DNA of 5,264 bases from Dehalococcoidia bacterium (lineage in GTDB: Bacteria; Chloroflexota; Dehalococcoidia; JACQUA01): contig JAUYHV010000211.1 of the NCBI GenBank assembly GCA_030689845.1, forward strand, positions 1-5,264, in the 5' to 3' direction. The notes under the pieces were generated by a model. It ran no database searches. It saw only the letters and a list, made by a program, of their open reading frames with translations, and was not told where the DNA came from. Positions 1-5,126 of the stretch are shown here, piece by piece (the stretch's first letter is position 1; every line of letters starts with the position of its first letter). Both the position numbers and the translations under genes were made by a program.

Positions 1-2
1 CT

Positions 3-182
3 CTACTGAATGTGCCGAAAGGCTGGAGGATGCCCGTCAGGGATATCAAGGCCAACGTGGGTGCCGGGTTCCTTTACCCATTGACCGGCGCCTTCCCCAC
101 CATGCCGGGACTTCCTTCTACGCCCGCGTTTTTCCCTGTGGATGTGGACCTGAAAACAGGGAAAATCACCAACCTGTTCTAA
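3..182 (+). CDS. fhs: Formate-tetrahydrofolate ligase, C-terminal end (gene starts outside the window)
   Basis: Reading frame 3 is open from the left edge to a TAA at 180-182 and gives 59 residues. It contains PVRDIKANVGAGFLYPL, then TMPGLPSTPAF, and ends DVDLKTGKITNLF. The TMPGLP motif and the D-x-(E/K)TGKI-x-x-LF ending are characteristic of the C-terminus of formate-tetrahydrofolate ligase, the cytosolic enzyme that uses ATP to attach formate to tetrahydrofolate as N10-formyl-THF. This is the first step of the methyl branch of the Wood-Ljungdahl pathway and a source of one-carbon units. As I recall the family, the VGAGFLYPL and TPAFFPVDVD spacing resembles the long form found in C1-THF synthases more than the short clostridial form, which usually reads 'VPAA' here. 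The N-terminal ATP-binding part is not in the window, so completeness cannot be judged. A hairpin follows 25 bases after the stop. Confidence 0.87.
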   Translation, partial: LLNVPKGWRMPVRDIKANVGAGFLYPLTGAFPTMPGLPSTPAFFPVDVDLKTGKITNLF

Positions 183-207
183 AAAGATTCACTGTAACCG
201 TAAAATG

Positions 208-235
208 TATGGGGACTGCAATAGCAGGCCCCATA
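208..235 (+). terminator. Hairpin after fhs, possible terminator
   Basis: TATGGGG (208-214) pairs with CCCCATA (229-235). Inside it CTGC (216-219) pairs with GCAG (224-227) around an AATA loop, with one A/G mismatch, giving 11 base pairs in all. The position, 25 bases after the fhs stop, suits transcription termination. The downstream sequence is only TTATC rather than a run of T, so termination may be weak or factor-assisted. Confidence 0.45.
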
Positions 236-319
236 TTATCATAGAGCAAAAAGCCGGGGTTTCGACCTTTTCGGAATAAAAAGCGTAAAAAATAATCCCT
301 CTTTGCGCTCTTTTAGTAA

Positions 320-362
320 TAAGGCTGTAACCGAGCCTTACTTACAGGTGTACAGCCCGGTT
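320..362 (+). promoter_or_regulatory. Competing inverted repeats upstream of the acyl-CoA synthetase gene
   Basis: TAAGGCT (320-326) is perfectly complementary to AGCCTTA (334-340). The overlapping GGCTGTA (323-329) is perfectly complementary to TACAGCC (351-357), and AACCG (329-333) to CGGTT (358-362). The first pairing excludes the other two. As DNA this could be a regulator site just upstream of the -35 box at 361. As RNA read through from fhs it could form alternative hairpins. I recognise no known riboswitch or named operator here. Confidence 0.3.
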
Positions 363-389
363 GTCATCATCGCCTTCGCTGGTTTCAAT
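361..389 (+). promoter_or_regulatory. Candidate sigma-A type promoter for the acyl-CoA synthetase/queA unit
   Basis: TTGTCA (361-366) matches TTGACA at five of six positions. It is separated by exactly 17 bases from TTCAAT (384-389), a four of six match to TATAAT. Transcription would begin near 396 and leave a leader of about 22 bases before the TTG start at 418, with a GAGAGGG ribosome binding site at 407-413. Promoter calls by eye are uncertain. Confidence 0.35.
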
Positions 390-417
390 GGTAAATGGGC
401 TTAATTGAGAGGGTCGT

Positions 418-1896
418 TTGGACAACAAAAAATTTAAAGAACTGGACGCTATTTTTAATCCCCGATCCATCGCGGTAATCGGCGCCTCTAAAGACAGGGG
501 CCGAGCCGGGTCTGCCTATTTTCTCGGCATACTGGAATCGGGGTTCAAGGGCAAGCTTTACCCTGTAAACAACAGCTGCGAGGAAGTATTCGGAGTGAAA
601 GCCTATTGCAGCCTTGGAGATATCCCCGGGCCGGTAGATAACGTTATCGTCATCGTGCCAAAAGCCGGGGTTTTGAAAGTCCTGGATGAATGCGGCCGGA
701 AAAAAGTGCGGCTTGTCCAGCTTTTCACCGCGGGGTATTCCGAAATTTCCGGCGAAGAAGGGAAAAAAGAAGAAAGACAGCTGGCACAAAAGGCCGGGAA
801 ATGGGGTTTTCGCCTGGTGGGGCCGAACTGCGTCGGTGTGAGCCGTCCTGCCATAAACCTGCCTCTGGGGCCGGAAAGCATCCTTGTAGCCCCCGGTTCG
901 GCTGGGTTCGTCTCGCAAAGCGGGTCCCTTTCTTTGCGGGTTGCCCACCTGGGCGACCTCAGCGGTGTCGGTTTCAGCAAGCTGGTCAGTTTCGGCAATG
1001 GCTGCGACCTGGACAGCCTCGATTTCCTGGGTTACCTGCTGGATGACCCGGAAACGAAAACCGTCAGCACCTACCTGGAAGGAAGCCACGACGGAACACG
1101 CCTGCTGGAATTATTTAAAACCGGTTCCCGTAAAAAACCCATAATAGTGTGGAAAGGGGGAACCACAGCCGCCGGAGCCAGGACCGCTTCTTCTCATACC
1201 GGTTCCATGGCAGGCACAGCGGACGTTTGGGGTACGGCATTAAAACAGGCCGGGGTGATACAAGTGAACGGACTGGAGGAGATGGTGGACTTGCTCCTGG
1301 GCTTCCAGGTCCTTGGCCGTCTGCCGGGAGACAGGGTAACCATACTATCGGGGTTCAGCAACGGGGGAGGCGGTGAGAGTGTCGTAGCCGCGGATGTCTG
1401 TACCAGTGCGGGGTTAAAAGTGCCTCCTCTCACCCCGGAGACCCGCCGCCTGCTGGGGGACACGCTGGGCGTTGTGGGAAGTATCCTGCATAACCCGGTG
1501 GATGTCAGCCAGGCCCACGGGGACCCGGAACGGGTCAACAGGGCTGTTGAACTGGCGGCTGCCGACCCGAATATAGATGTTGTTATCTTCGAGGCTGTCC
1601 TCGACTTTTTGTGTTCATGGCTTTCACCAGAAAAATTCAAGGAGCTGTTCGACAGGCTTATTAATCTTAAAGGCAAAACAAACAAGCCCTTTGTTGCTGT
1701 GCTGCCGGCAGGCAGGCTGCAGCGCGAAAGAGACGAACTGGTCAAAAGGCTGCTTTCTGCCGGGATTCCCGTGTATCCGAACCTGGAAAGGGCAGCCCTC
1801 ATGCTTAAACGGATGAACTGGTACCAAGGGTTTTGTAACGCCGGTTGCGTTTTTTCCAAAAGTAATCTACCCGGTTGGAGCGGCATTCCCTCCTGA
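418..1896 (+). CDS. ADP-forming acyl-CoA synthetase alpha subunit-like protein (CoA-binding)
   Basis: The 492-residue product belongs to the NDP-forming acyl-CoA synthetase family, which interconverts acyl-CoA + ADP + phosphate with the free acid + CoA + ATP. Residues about 10-135 form a CoA-binding Rossmann domain (NPRSIAVIGAS, YPVN, closing at VGPNCVGV 134-141). Residues about 150-295 resemble the succinyl-CoA ligase alpha domain (SQSGSLS 166-172). Residues about 300-465 are the extra flavodoxin-like domain of ADP-forming enzymes (HNPVDVS). H260 in SSHTGSMAG fits the phosphorylated histidine and E221 in YLEG its partner; their spacing of 39 equals that of Glu218/His257 in the Pyrococcus alpha subunit. 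No ATP-grasp (beta) domain is fused or adjacent, so a beta subunit would have to be encoded elsewhere. The TTG start is forced: a TGA lies in frame at 406-408 and the domain begins at residue 13. The last 25 residues (GFCNAGCVFS onward) match nothing I recognise. The acyl substrate is unknown. Confidence 0.82.
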   Translation: MDNKKFKELDAIFNPRSIAVIGASKDRGRAGSAYFLGILESGFKGKLYPVNNSCEEVFGVKAYCSLGDIPGPVDNVIVIVPKAGVLKVLDECGRKKVRLVQLFTAGYSEISGEEGKKEERQLAQKAGKWGFRLVGPNCVGVSRPAINLPLGPESILVAPGSAGFVSQSGSLSLRVAHLGDLSGVGFSKLVSFGNGCDLDSLDFLGYLLDDPETKTVSTYLEGSHDGTRLLELFKTGSRKKPIIVWKGGTTAAGARTASSHTGSMAGTADVWGTALKQAGVIQVNGLEEMVDLLLGFQVLGRLPGDRVTILSGFSNGGGGESVVAADVCTSAGLKVPPLTPETRRLLGDTLGVVGSILHNPVDVSQAHGDPERVNRAVELAAADPNIDVVIFEAVLDFLCSWLSPEKFKELFDRLINLKGKTNKPFVAVLPAGRLQRERDELVKRLLSAGIPVYPNLERAALMLKRMNWYQGFCNAGCVFSKSNLPGWSGIPS

Positions 1897-1908
1897 TGGA
1901 ACACTTTT

Positions 1909-2970
1909 GTGATGAAGACTTCCGATTTCGAATATAACCTCCCGCCGGAGTATATAGCCCAATCTCCCATCGAACCGCGCGACCATTCCCGGCTGCTGGT
2001 AGTGGACCGCCGGGATGAAACCGTCAGCCACCACAGCTTTTTTGAACTGCCCGGTTTCTTAAAAAAGGGCGACGTCCTGGTGTTCAACGACAGCCGGGTC
2101 ATTCCGGCACGGCTTACCGGAAAGAAAGAAGGTACGGGAGGGAAGGTGGAGGTATTACTCCTGCGCCGCCTTCAACCCGGACTCTGGGAAGCCCTGGTAA
2201 AACCGGCCAAACGGTTGAGGGCAGGCAGCGTCATAGAATTTTACGGATTACGGGATGGAGACAGGGGAACAGGCGCCGGTGGAGGCAAAGCTCCGGTTAT
2301 GACCGGAGAAGTTGAGGAAAGCGGGGCGGGGGGAATGAAAACCATCCGCCTGTCCGATGAAAGCCACTTGGACGAACTGGGCACGATCCCTTTGCCGCCG
2401 TACATAAAAAAATCCCTGGAAAACCAGGAGCGGTACCAGACTGTTTATGCCCGTATCAGCGGCAGCGTAGCCGCCCCTACGGCCGGCCTCCATTTTACAC
2501 CCCGGCTCCTGAAAGACCTGGAAGAAAAAGGGGTTGAGGTCCTTTTTACCACCCTTCACATAGGCCTCGATACCTTCAGGCCCGTAAGCGAGGAAGAGCC
2601 TGAACACCATACTATTCACAGGGAATTTGGGGTTGTCACGGAAACGACGGTTCTGTCCCTGAACAGGGCCATGTCCGAGGGGAGGCGCATTATAGCGGTC
2701 GGCACGACCACTGTGCGTATTCTCGAAGCCGTAGCCGCAAAAAAAATACCCCTGGAAGCCTGGCGGGGTGATGTAGACCTTTTCATACTGCCGGGTTTCC
2801 ACTTCCGCGTGGTGAACGCCATGATAACTAATTATCACCTGCCCCGGTCCACCCTGCTCATGCTCGTTTCCGCTTTCGCAGGCATGGACCTTACCCGCCG
2901 TGCCTACGAAGAAGCTATAGCCCGGAAATACCGCTTTTACAGCTTCGGCGATGCCATGCTGCTGTTATAA
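1909..2970 (+). CDS. queA: S-adenosylmethionine:tRNA ribosyltransferase-isomerase
   Basis: QueA transfers and isomerises the ribosyl group of S-adenosylmethionine onto 7-aminomethyl-7-deazaguanine in tRNA (Asp, Asn, His and Tyr acceptors), making epoxyqueuosine, the penultimate step of queuosine synthesis. Family motifs run the whole length: LPPEYIAQSPIEPRDHSRLL (11-30), FNDSRVIPARL (59-69), LGTIPLPPYI (157-166), RYQTVYA (176-182), GSVAAPTAGLHFT (185-197), HIGLDTFRPV (217-226), VGTTTVRILE (264-273) and ITNYHLPRSTLLMLVSAFAG (306-325). Length is 353 residues against roughly 340-345 usually; the excess is a glycine-rich stretch at about 114-142. GTG 1909 is followed directly by ATG 1912, and MKTSDFEYNLP is the usual N-terminus, so 1912 may be the true start. 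No strong ribosome binding site precedes it. The gap of 12 bases to the upstream gene suggests co-transcription and translational coupling. Its 3' end is duplicated at 3861-4077, and no terminator follows its own stop. Confidence 0.96.
   Translation: MMKTSDFEYNLPPEYIAQSPIEPRDHSRLLVVDRRDETVSHHSFFELPGFLKKGDVLVFNDSRVIPARLTGKKEGTGGKVEVLLLRRLQPGLWEALVKPAKRLRAGSVIEFYGLRDGDRGTGAGGGKAPVMTGEVEESGAGGMKTIRLSDESHLDELGTIPLPPYIKKSLENQERYQTVYARISGSVAAPTAGLHFTPRLLKDLEEKGVEVLFTTLHIGLDTFRPVSEEEPEHHTIHREFGVVTETTVLSLNRAMSEGRRIIAVGTTTVRILEAVAAKKIPLEAWRGDVDLFILPGFHFRVVNAMITNYHLPRSTLLMLVSAFAGMDLTRRAYEEAIARKYRFYSFGDAMLLL
2754..2970 (+). repeat. Direct repeat copy A: 3' end of intact queA
   Basis: Bases 2754-2970 match 3861-4077 without gaps (constant offset 1107). 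I count 16 differences over 217 bases including the stop codon, about 93% identity. Similarity begins at GGAAGCCTGG and stops at the stop codon; neither flank is similar. The two copies bracket the antitoxin/toxin pair. Confidence 0.95.
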
Positions 2971-3063
2971 GGTAAAACCTTCCGTGGTTCCGAAACATTC
3001 AATCGGCAATACATACGCATATTGGTTAATTATCTGGAATCAAGCAGTATATATTTTAATCTA

Positions 3064-3079
3064 TTTGGTATATACTAAA
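3064..3079 (+). promoter_or_regulatory. Putative -10 box within a palindromic operator of the toxin-antitoxin operon
   Basis: TTTGGTATATACTAAA is a 16-base palindrome with one mismatched pair. It contains TATACT (3071-3076), five of six bases of the -10 consensus. GTATATA inside it (3068-3074) recurs at 3047-3053, 21 bases away, about two helical turns. Antitoxins of this class commonly repress their own operon by binding such repeats, so this is the likely autoregulatory site. No good -35 box is visible at the right distance. Transcription would start near 3083. Confidence 0.45.
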
Positions 3080-3108
3080 TGTTGGAAAGGATATATAGGT
3101 TTAGTTTT

Positions 3109-3345
3109 ATGAATACATCAACGCTTTCAGAAAAGGGATGGGTTGTAATACCCCGGGAGTTGCGTGAGCGCTATCGTCTCAAGAAGGGCGACAGAGTTCA
3201 CGTCATTGATTACGGTGGTGTTATCTCTATCGTACCGGCTTCTGAAGCTCCAATCAAAAATTCGTTAGGTATGCTAAAGGGCAAGGCATCGCTGGTCAAA
3301 GAACTGGTAAAATCAAGACGGCAAGATGAAGAACGTGGAAAATAG
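3109..3345 (+). CDS. AbrB/SpoVT-type antitoxin (VapB-like)
   Basis: The product is 78 residues from ATG 3109. Its N-terminal half, STLSEKGWVVIPRELRERY then LKKGDRVHVID and GGVISIVPA, is the swapped-hairpin AbrB/SpoVT DNA-binding domain. The C-terminal part (MLKGKASLVKELVKSRRQDEER) is the charged tail that in VapB-type antitoxins wraps around the toxin. The expected role is to bind and neutralise the PIN protein encoded next and to repress the operon. The frame is open back to ATG 3079, which would add MLERIYRFSF. I prefer 3109 because family members usually begin a few residues before the SEKGQVVIP-type motif, AGG (3097-3099) sits 9 bases upstream, and 3079 overlaps the putative -10 region. 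The gene overlaps the toxin gene by 20 bases. Confidence 0.82.
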   Translation: MNTSTLSEKGWVVIPRELRERYRLKKGDRVHVIDYGGVISIVPASEAPIKNSLGMLKGKASLVKELVKSRRQDEERGK

Positions 3346-3772
3346 CTCGCCCCAAGCCGGTGAATATGTTCTGGACAGTTATGCTCTTCTCTCCTATCTT
3401 GGAGGTGAGCCTGGGAGCGAGCAGGTGCGTAGACTACTGGAGGCGGCGAAAGAAGGTAAATGTCACCTCTACATATGCGTGGTTAACCTGGGCGAGGTTA
3501 TTTATATCGTAGAACGTCAAAGAGGTCTTTCCAAAGCCCAGGAGACTTTGGCTCGGATTGACGAGTTACCTATCGCCATTATCGATGTTGACCTCACCCT
3601 TACCTTAGCGGCAGCCCATCTGAAAATGGATTGCCCTATAGCTTATGCTGATTGTTTTGCCGCTGCTTTATCGCAAATCAAGAATGCTTCTCTCGTTACC
3701 GGTGACCCTGAGTTTCGCAAAGTCAAGCCCGTCTGTAATTTGCAGATAGAATGGCTGGCTAACCAACAATAG
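3326..3772 (+). CDS. PIN-domain ribonuclease toxin (VapC-like)
   Basis: This 148-residue protein has the four acidic residues expected of a PIN-domain Mg2+-dependent ribonuclease: D17 in VLDSYALLSYL, E57 in VNLGEVIYIV, D109 in YADCFAAAL, and D127 in LVTGDPEF. The order and spacing are those of VapC toxins (usually 130-150 residues), which cut specific RNAs such as initiator tRNA or the sarcin-ricin loop; the target here is unknown. All catalytic positions are intact, so the toxin should be active unless bound by its antitoxin. The ATG at 3326 lies inside the antitoxin gene with a 20-base overlap and no clear ribosome binding site, which indicates translational coupling. The domain starts near residue 13, so a later in-frame GTG at 3335 is also possible. 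The stop codon is TAG at 3770-3772. Confidence 0.85.
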   Translation: MKNVENSSPQAGEYVLDSYALLSYLGGEPGSEQVRRLLEAAKEGKCHLYICVVNLGEVIYIVERQRGLSKAQETLARIDELPIAIIDVDLTLTLAAAHLKMDCPIAYADCFAAALSQIKNASLVTGDPEFRKVKPVCNLQIEWLANQQ

Positions 3773-3860
3773 CCGGACGATAGCCCGGGGTGACTTGTCA
3801 ACATTAAAAGGTACAATGGAGTGAACTTCTGAGACTGGACGCTTCAGGGTAGGAGGATTG

Positions 3861-4077
3861 GGAAGCCTGGCGGGGTGACGTGGACATTTTCATACTGCCG
3901 GGTTACCACTTCCGCGTGGTAAATGCCATGATAACTAATTTTCACCTGCCCCGGTCCACCCTGCTCATGCTCGTTTCCGCTTTCGCCGGCATGGACCTTA
4001 CCCGCCGTGCTTACGAAGAAGCTATAGCCCGGAAATACCGCTTTTACAGCTTCGGTGATGCCATGCTTATAATTTGA
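3861..4077 (+). pseudogene. queA: Orphan queA 3' fragment (direct repeat copy B)
   Basis: This copy encodes residues 283-353 of QueA (EAWRGDVDIFILPGYHF to YSFGDAMLII) and ends in TGA at 4075-4077. An in-frame TAG at 3850-3852 lies just upstream, and the 5' three quarters of the gene are absent. A GTG at 3880 could start a 65-residue peptide but has no convincing ribosome binding site, so I treat it as a remnant. It lacks the substrate-site motifs of QueA found before residue 280. Seven of the ten differences from copy A before the last three codons are synonymous. The amino acid changes are conservative (L/I, F/Y, Y/F, then LL/II at the end). No frameshift or stop has accumulated. It is followed 14 bases later by a strong terminator. 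Confidence 0.92.
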
Positions 4078-4091
4078 GGCGCAAAGCAGTG

Positions 4092-4130
4092 AATAGCCGT
4101 CCGTTTTAAAAAAAATGGAGGCTATTTTTT
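4092..4130 (+). terminator. Intrinsic terminator after the queA tail
   Basis: AATAGCC (4092-4098) pairs with GGCTATT (4120-4126). After a bulged G the stem continues TCC/GGA, a G-T pair and TTTT/AAAA, closing on an AAAA loop, and a T-run extends to 4130. This is a textbook plus-strand terminator, 14 bases after the orphan queA stop, and is probably the original queA terminator. The T-run and right arm double as the last codons and TAG stop of the convergent minus-strand gene. Read on the minus strand there is no trailing T-run. Confidence 0.85.
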
Positions 4131-5024
4131 AAGTTTCACCCTGAATTTGTTGACCATAAATACAGGATTATAGGACCGCTTGGCCTGCCTCAATCCCTTC
4201 TCCCCCAGGTCCTGCTCCCTGTTGATATAAGTGTAATTTACTCCTTCGTGCCTGGAAAACTCCCTGTTAATTACCGCATATAATTGTTTTATCCTGGGGT
4301 TGGCTTTTTCCAGGTGCACCACAAACGTATTTTCGTTGAGCCTTTCCCCCACAGCGAAGGCTTCAACCCGCCCGTTAATCATTATGGTCCCGCCTGTTAT
4401 GCCGAGGTCTTCGAAATTATTAAAGGCTTCCTTGATGGCCCGCTCTTCCTGGCGCAAGCCCGGATACTCCTTGCAATTCCTTTCTATGCACCAGAAGTCC
4501 TGCAATTCAAGGCAGTGCCTTATGCCTTCCTTATCGATGGGCCTGTATTCAAAGGAATATTGCCCCTCGAATTGCTTTAAGGCGTTCCGTTTGTTGGCGA
4601 ACCGCCTGCCCCGCAGTAAACCGAGGTCGCGGCTGGAATAAACATAGTCATCGTTGGCAGGGTCCGGCGCAATCTCAAGCCCGGGGACATTCTGCAGGCG
4701 CTTTTCTACGAAGTCCCGGGAAACCCTTTCCAGGTGGCCTCCGCCCCGGTCTTCCAAATAGCCGAGGCACTGTTTTACCGCACCCGCGGTGTCACCGGGT
4801 CCCCATGGCGGATAGAAGAAGGGCTCTTGTTCCGAAGGTTCCGCCAGGAATAAAAGAAAGCCCTGCAACCTGCTGACACTGATATTGTAACAGTACCGCC
4901 ACATGAACTGGTTGGTAAAGGTCATCTCAGAAGCAGAAGGCGCCAGGTTTTTAAAGGCCTGGTCTATCTCCTGCTTGTGTTCCAGGGCGATGGGGGCGAA
5001 TTCGGGAAAAATGGGTATGGTCAC
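4122..5024 (-). CDS. DUF2156 / phosphatidylglycerol lysyltransferase C-terminal domain-like protein
   Basis: The product is 300 residues from GTG 5024 (MTIPIFPEFAPIALEHK). It matches stand-alone DUF2156 proteins, which share the double GNAT-like fold of the C-terminal catalytic domain of MprF-type aminoacyl-phosphatidylglycerol synthases. Visible hallmarks are the basic FANKRNALKQF segment (about 142-152), GGTIMINGRVEAFAVGE (about 211-227), FVVHLEKA, and the family signature YINREQDLGEKGLRQAKRSY (about 266-285). I see no membrane segment, unlike full MprF, so it is probably soluble. Substrates of these short forms are generally unknown; transfer of an acyl or aminoacyl group is inference. The frame extends upstream to TTG 5060, but GTG 5024 is preferred because AAGAGGTG lies 8 bases before it and the putative -10 box (5071-5076) leaves almost no leader for 5060. 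It is convergent with queA, and its last codons overlap the queA terminator. Confidence 0.82.
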   Translation of the reverse strand: MTIPIFPEFAPIALEHKQEIDQAFKNLAPSASEMTFTNQFMWRYCYNISVSRLQGFLLFLAEPSEQEPFFYPPWGPGDTAGAVKQCLGYLEDRGGGHLERVSRDFVEKRLQNVPGLEIAPDPANDDYVYSSRDLGLLRGRRFANKRNALKQFEGQYSFEYRPIDKEGIRHCLELQDFWCIERNCKEYPGLRQEERAIKEAFNNFEDLGITGGTIMINGRVEAFAVGERLNENTFVVHLEKANPRIKQLYAVINREFSRHEGVNYTYINREQDLGEKGLRQAKRSYNPVFMVNKFRVKLKK

Positions 5025-5032
5025 CGGGTAAA

Positions 5033-5040
5033 CACCTCTT
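5033..5040 (-). promoter_or_regulatory. Ribosome binding site that fixes the GTG start at 5024
   Basis: On the minus strand AAGAGGTG ends 8 bases before GTG 5024. No comparable purine-rich site precedes the alternative TTG at 5060. This supports a protein of 300 residues rather than 312. Confidence 0.7.
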
Positions 5041-5070
5041 CGAATGCAATATGATGTCAATTAATTTCTA

Positions 5071-5100
5071 ATTATCCCAGAACGGCGGGAACCAGTTCAA
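5071..5100 (-). promoter_or_regulatory. Candidate promoter for the DUF2156 gene
   Basis: On the minus strand TTGAAC (5095-5100) and GATAAT (5071-5076) are separated by 18 bases. GATAAT matches the -10 consensus at five of six bases, and TTGAAC keeps the TTGA core of the -35. Transcription would begin near 5064, leaving a leader of about 40 bases. A perfect TTGACA at 5055-5060 has no -10 box at the right distance and is probably fortuitous. Confidence 0.45.
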
Positions 5101-5126
5101 GTTTGTTTATTCAGCCGGCAGCCAGT

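Larger units (their letters stand above)
2971..3860. other. Segment carrying a toxin-antitoxin module between two queA 3' ends, probable insertion
   Basis: This 890-base stretch between the repeat copies holds an AT-rich leader (2971-3108), an AbrB-like antitoxin gene, a PIN toxin gene and an 88-base tail (3773-3860) in which I see no gene or convincing signal. Hand-counted lines of the toxin-antitoxin genes give about 43-53% G+C, against about 48-68% in queA, so the segment is somewhat AT-richer. There is no transposase, integrase or clear terminal inverted repeat. The flanking queA tails are the only sign of how it arrived. Confidence 0.6.

Noticed and set aside
183..417. A tetrahydrofolate or other known riboswitch between fhs and the next gene
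   Set aside because: Folate-related gene content made this worth checking, but I could not find the conserved core of any riboswitch class I know. Only simple inverted repeats are present.
247..677. A repeat of AAAAGCCGGGGTTT at about 248 and 660
   Set aside because: The match is short, one copy lies inside a coding region in a plausible codon context, and the flanks do not match. It is probably chance.
385..1089. A 234-codon open frame on the minus strand
   Set aside because: It is antisense to the well-supported CoA-binding domain and has no recognisable motif, so it is treated as a shadow frame.
1194..2102. A long open frame on the minus strand (302 codons)
   Set aside because: It runs antisense across the acyl-CoA synthetase gene and the start of queA, and its translation is low in complexity and matches no family I recognise. 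It is a shadow of the plus-strand genes.
3769..3789. A terminator directly after the PIN toxin gene
   Set aside because: The CCGG...CCGG sequence gives only a 4-bp stem and no T-run follows.
3797..3818. TTGTCA and TACAAT as a promoter driving the queA fragment
   Set aside because: The two hexamers are only 11 bases apart, far from the 16-18 needed, and there is no intact gene downstream.
3880..4077. A 65-residue reading frame from GTG 3880 as an independent small gene
   Set aside because: It is wholly the C-terminal end of QueA, has no credible ribosome binding site, and an in-frame TAG lies upstream at 3850-3852. A gene remnant is the simpler reading.
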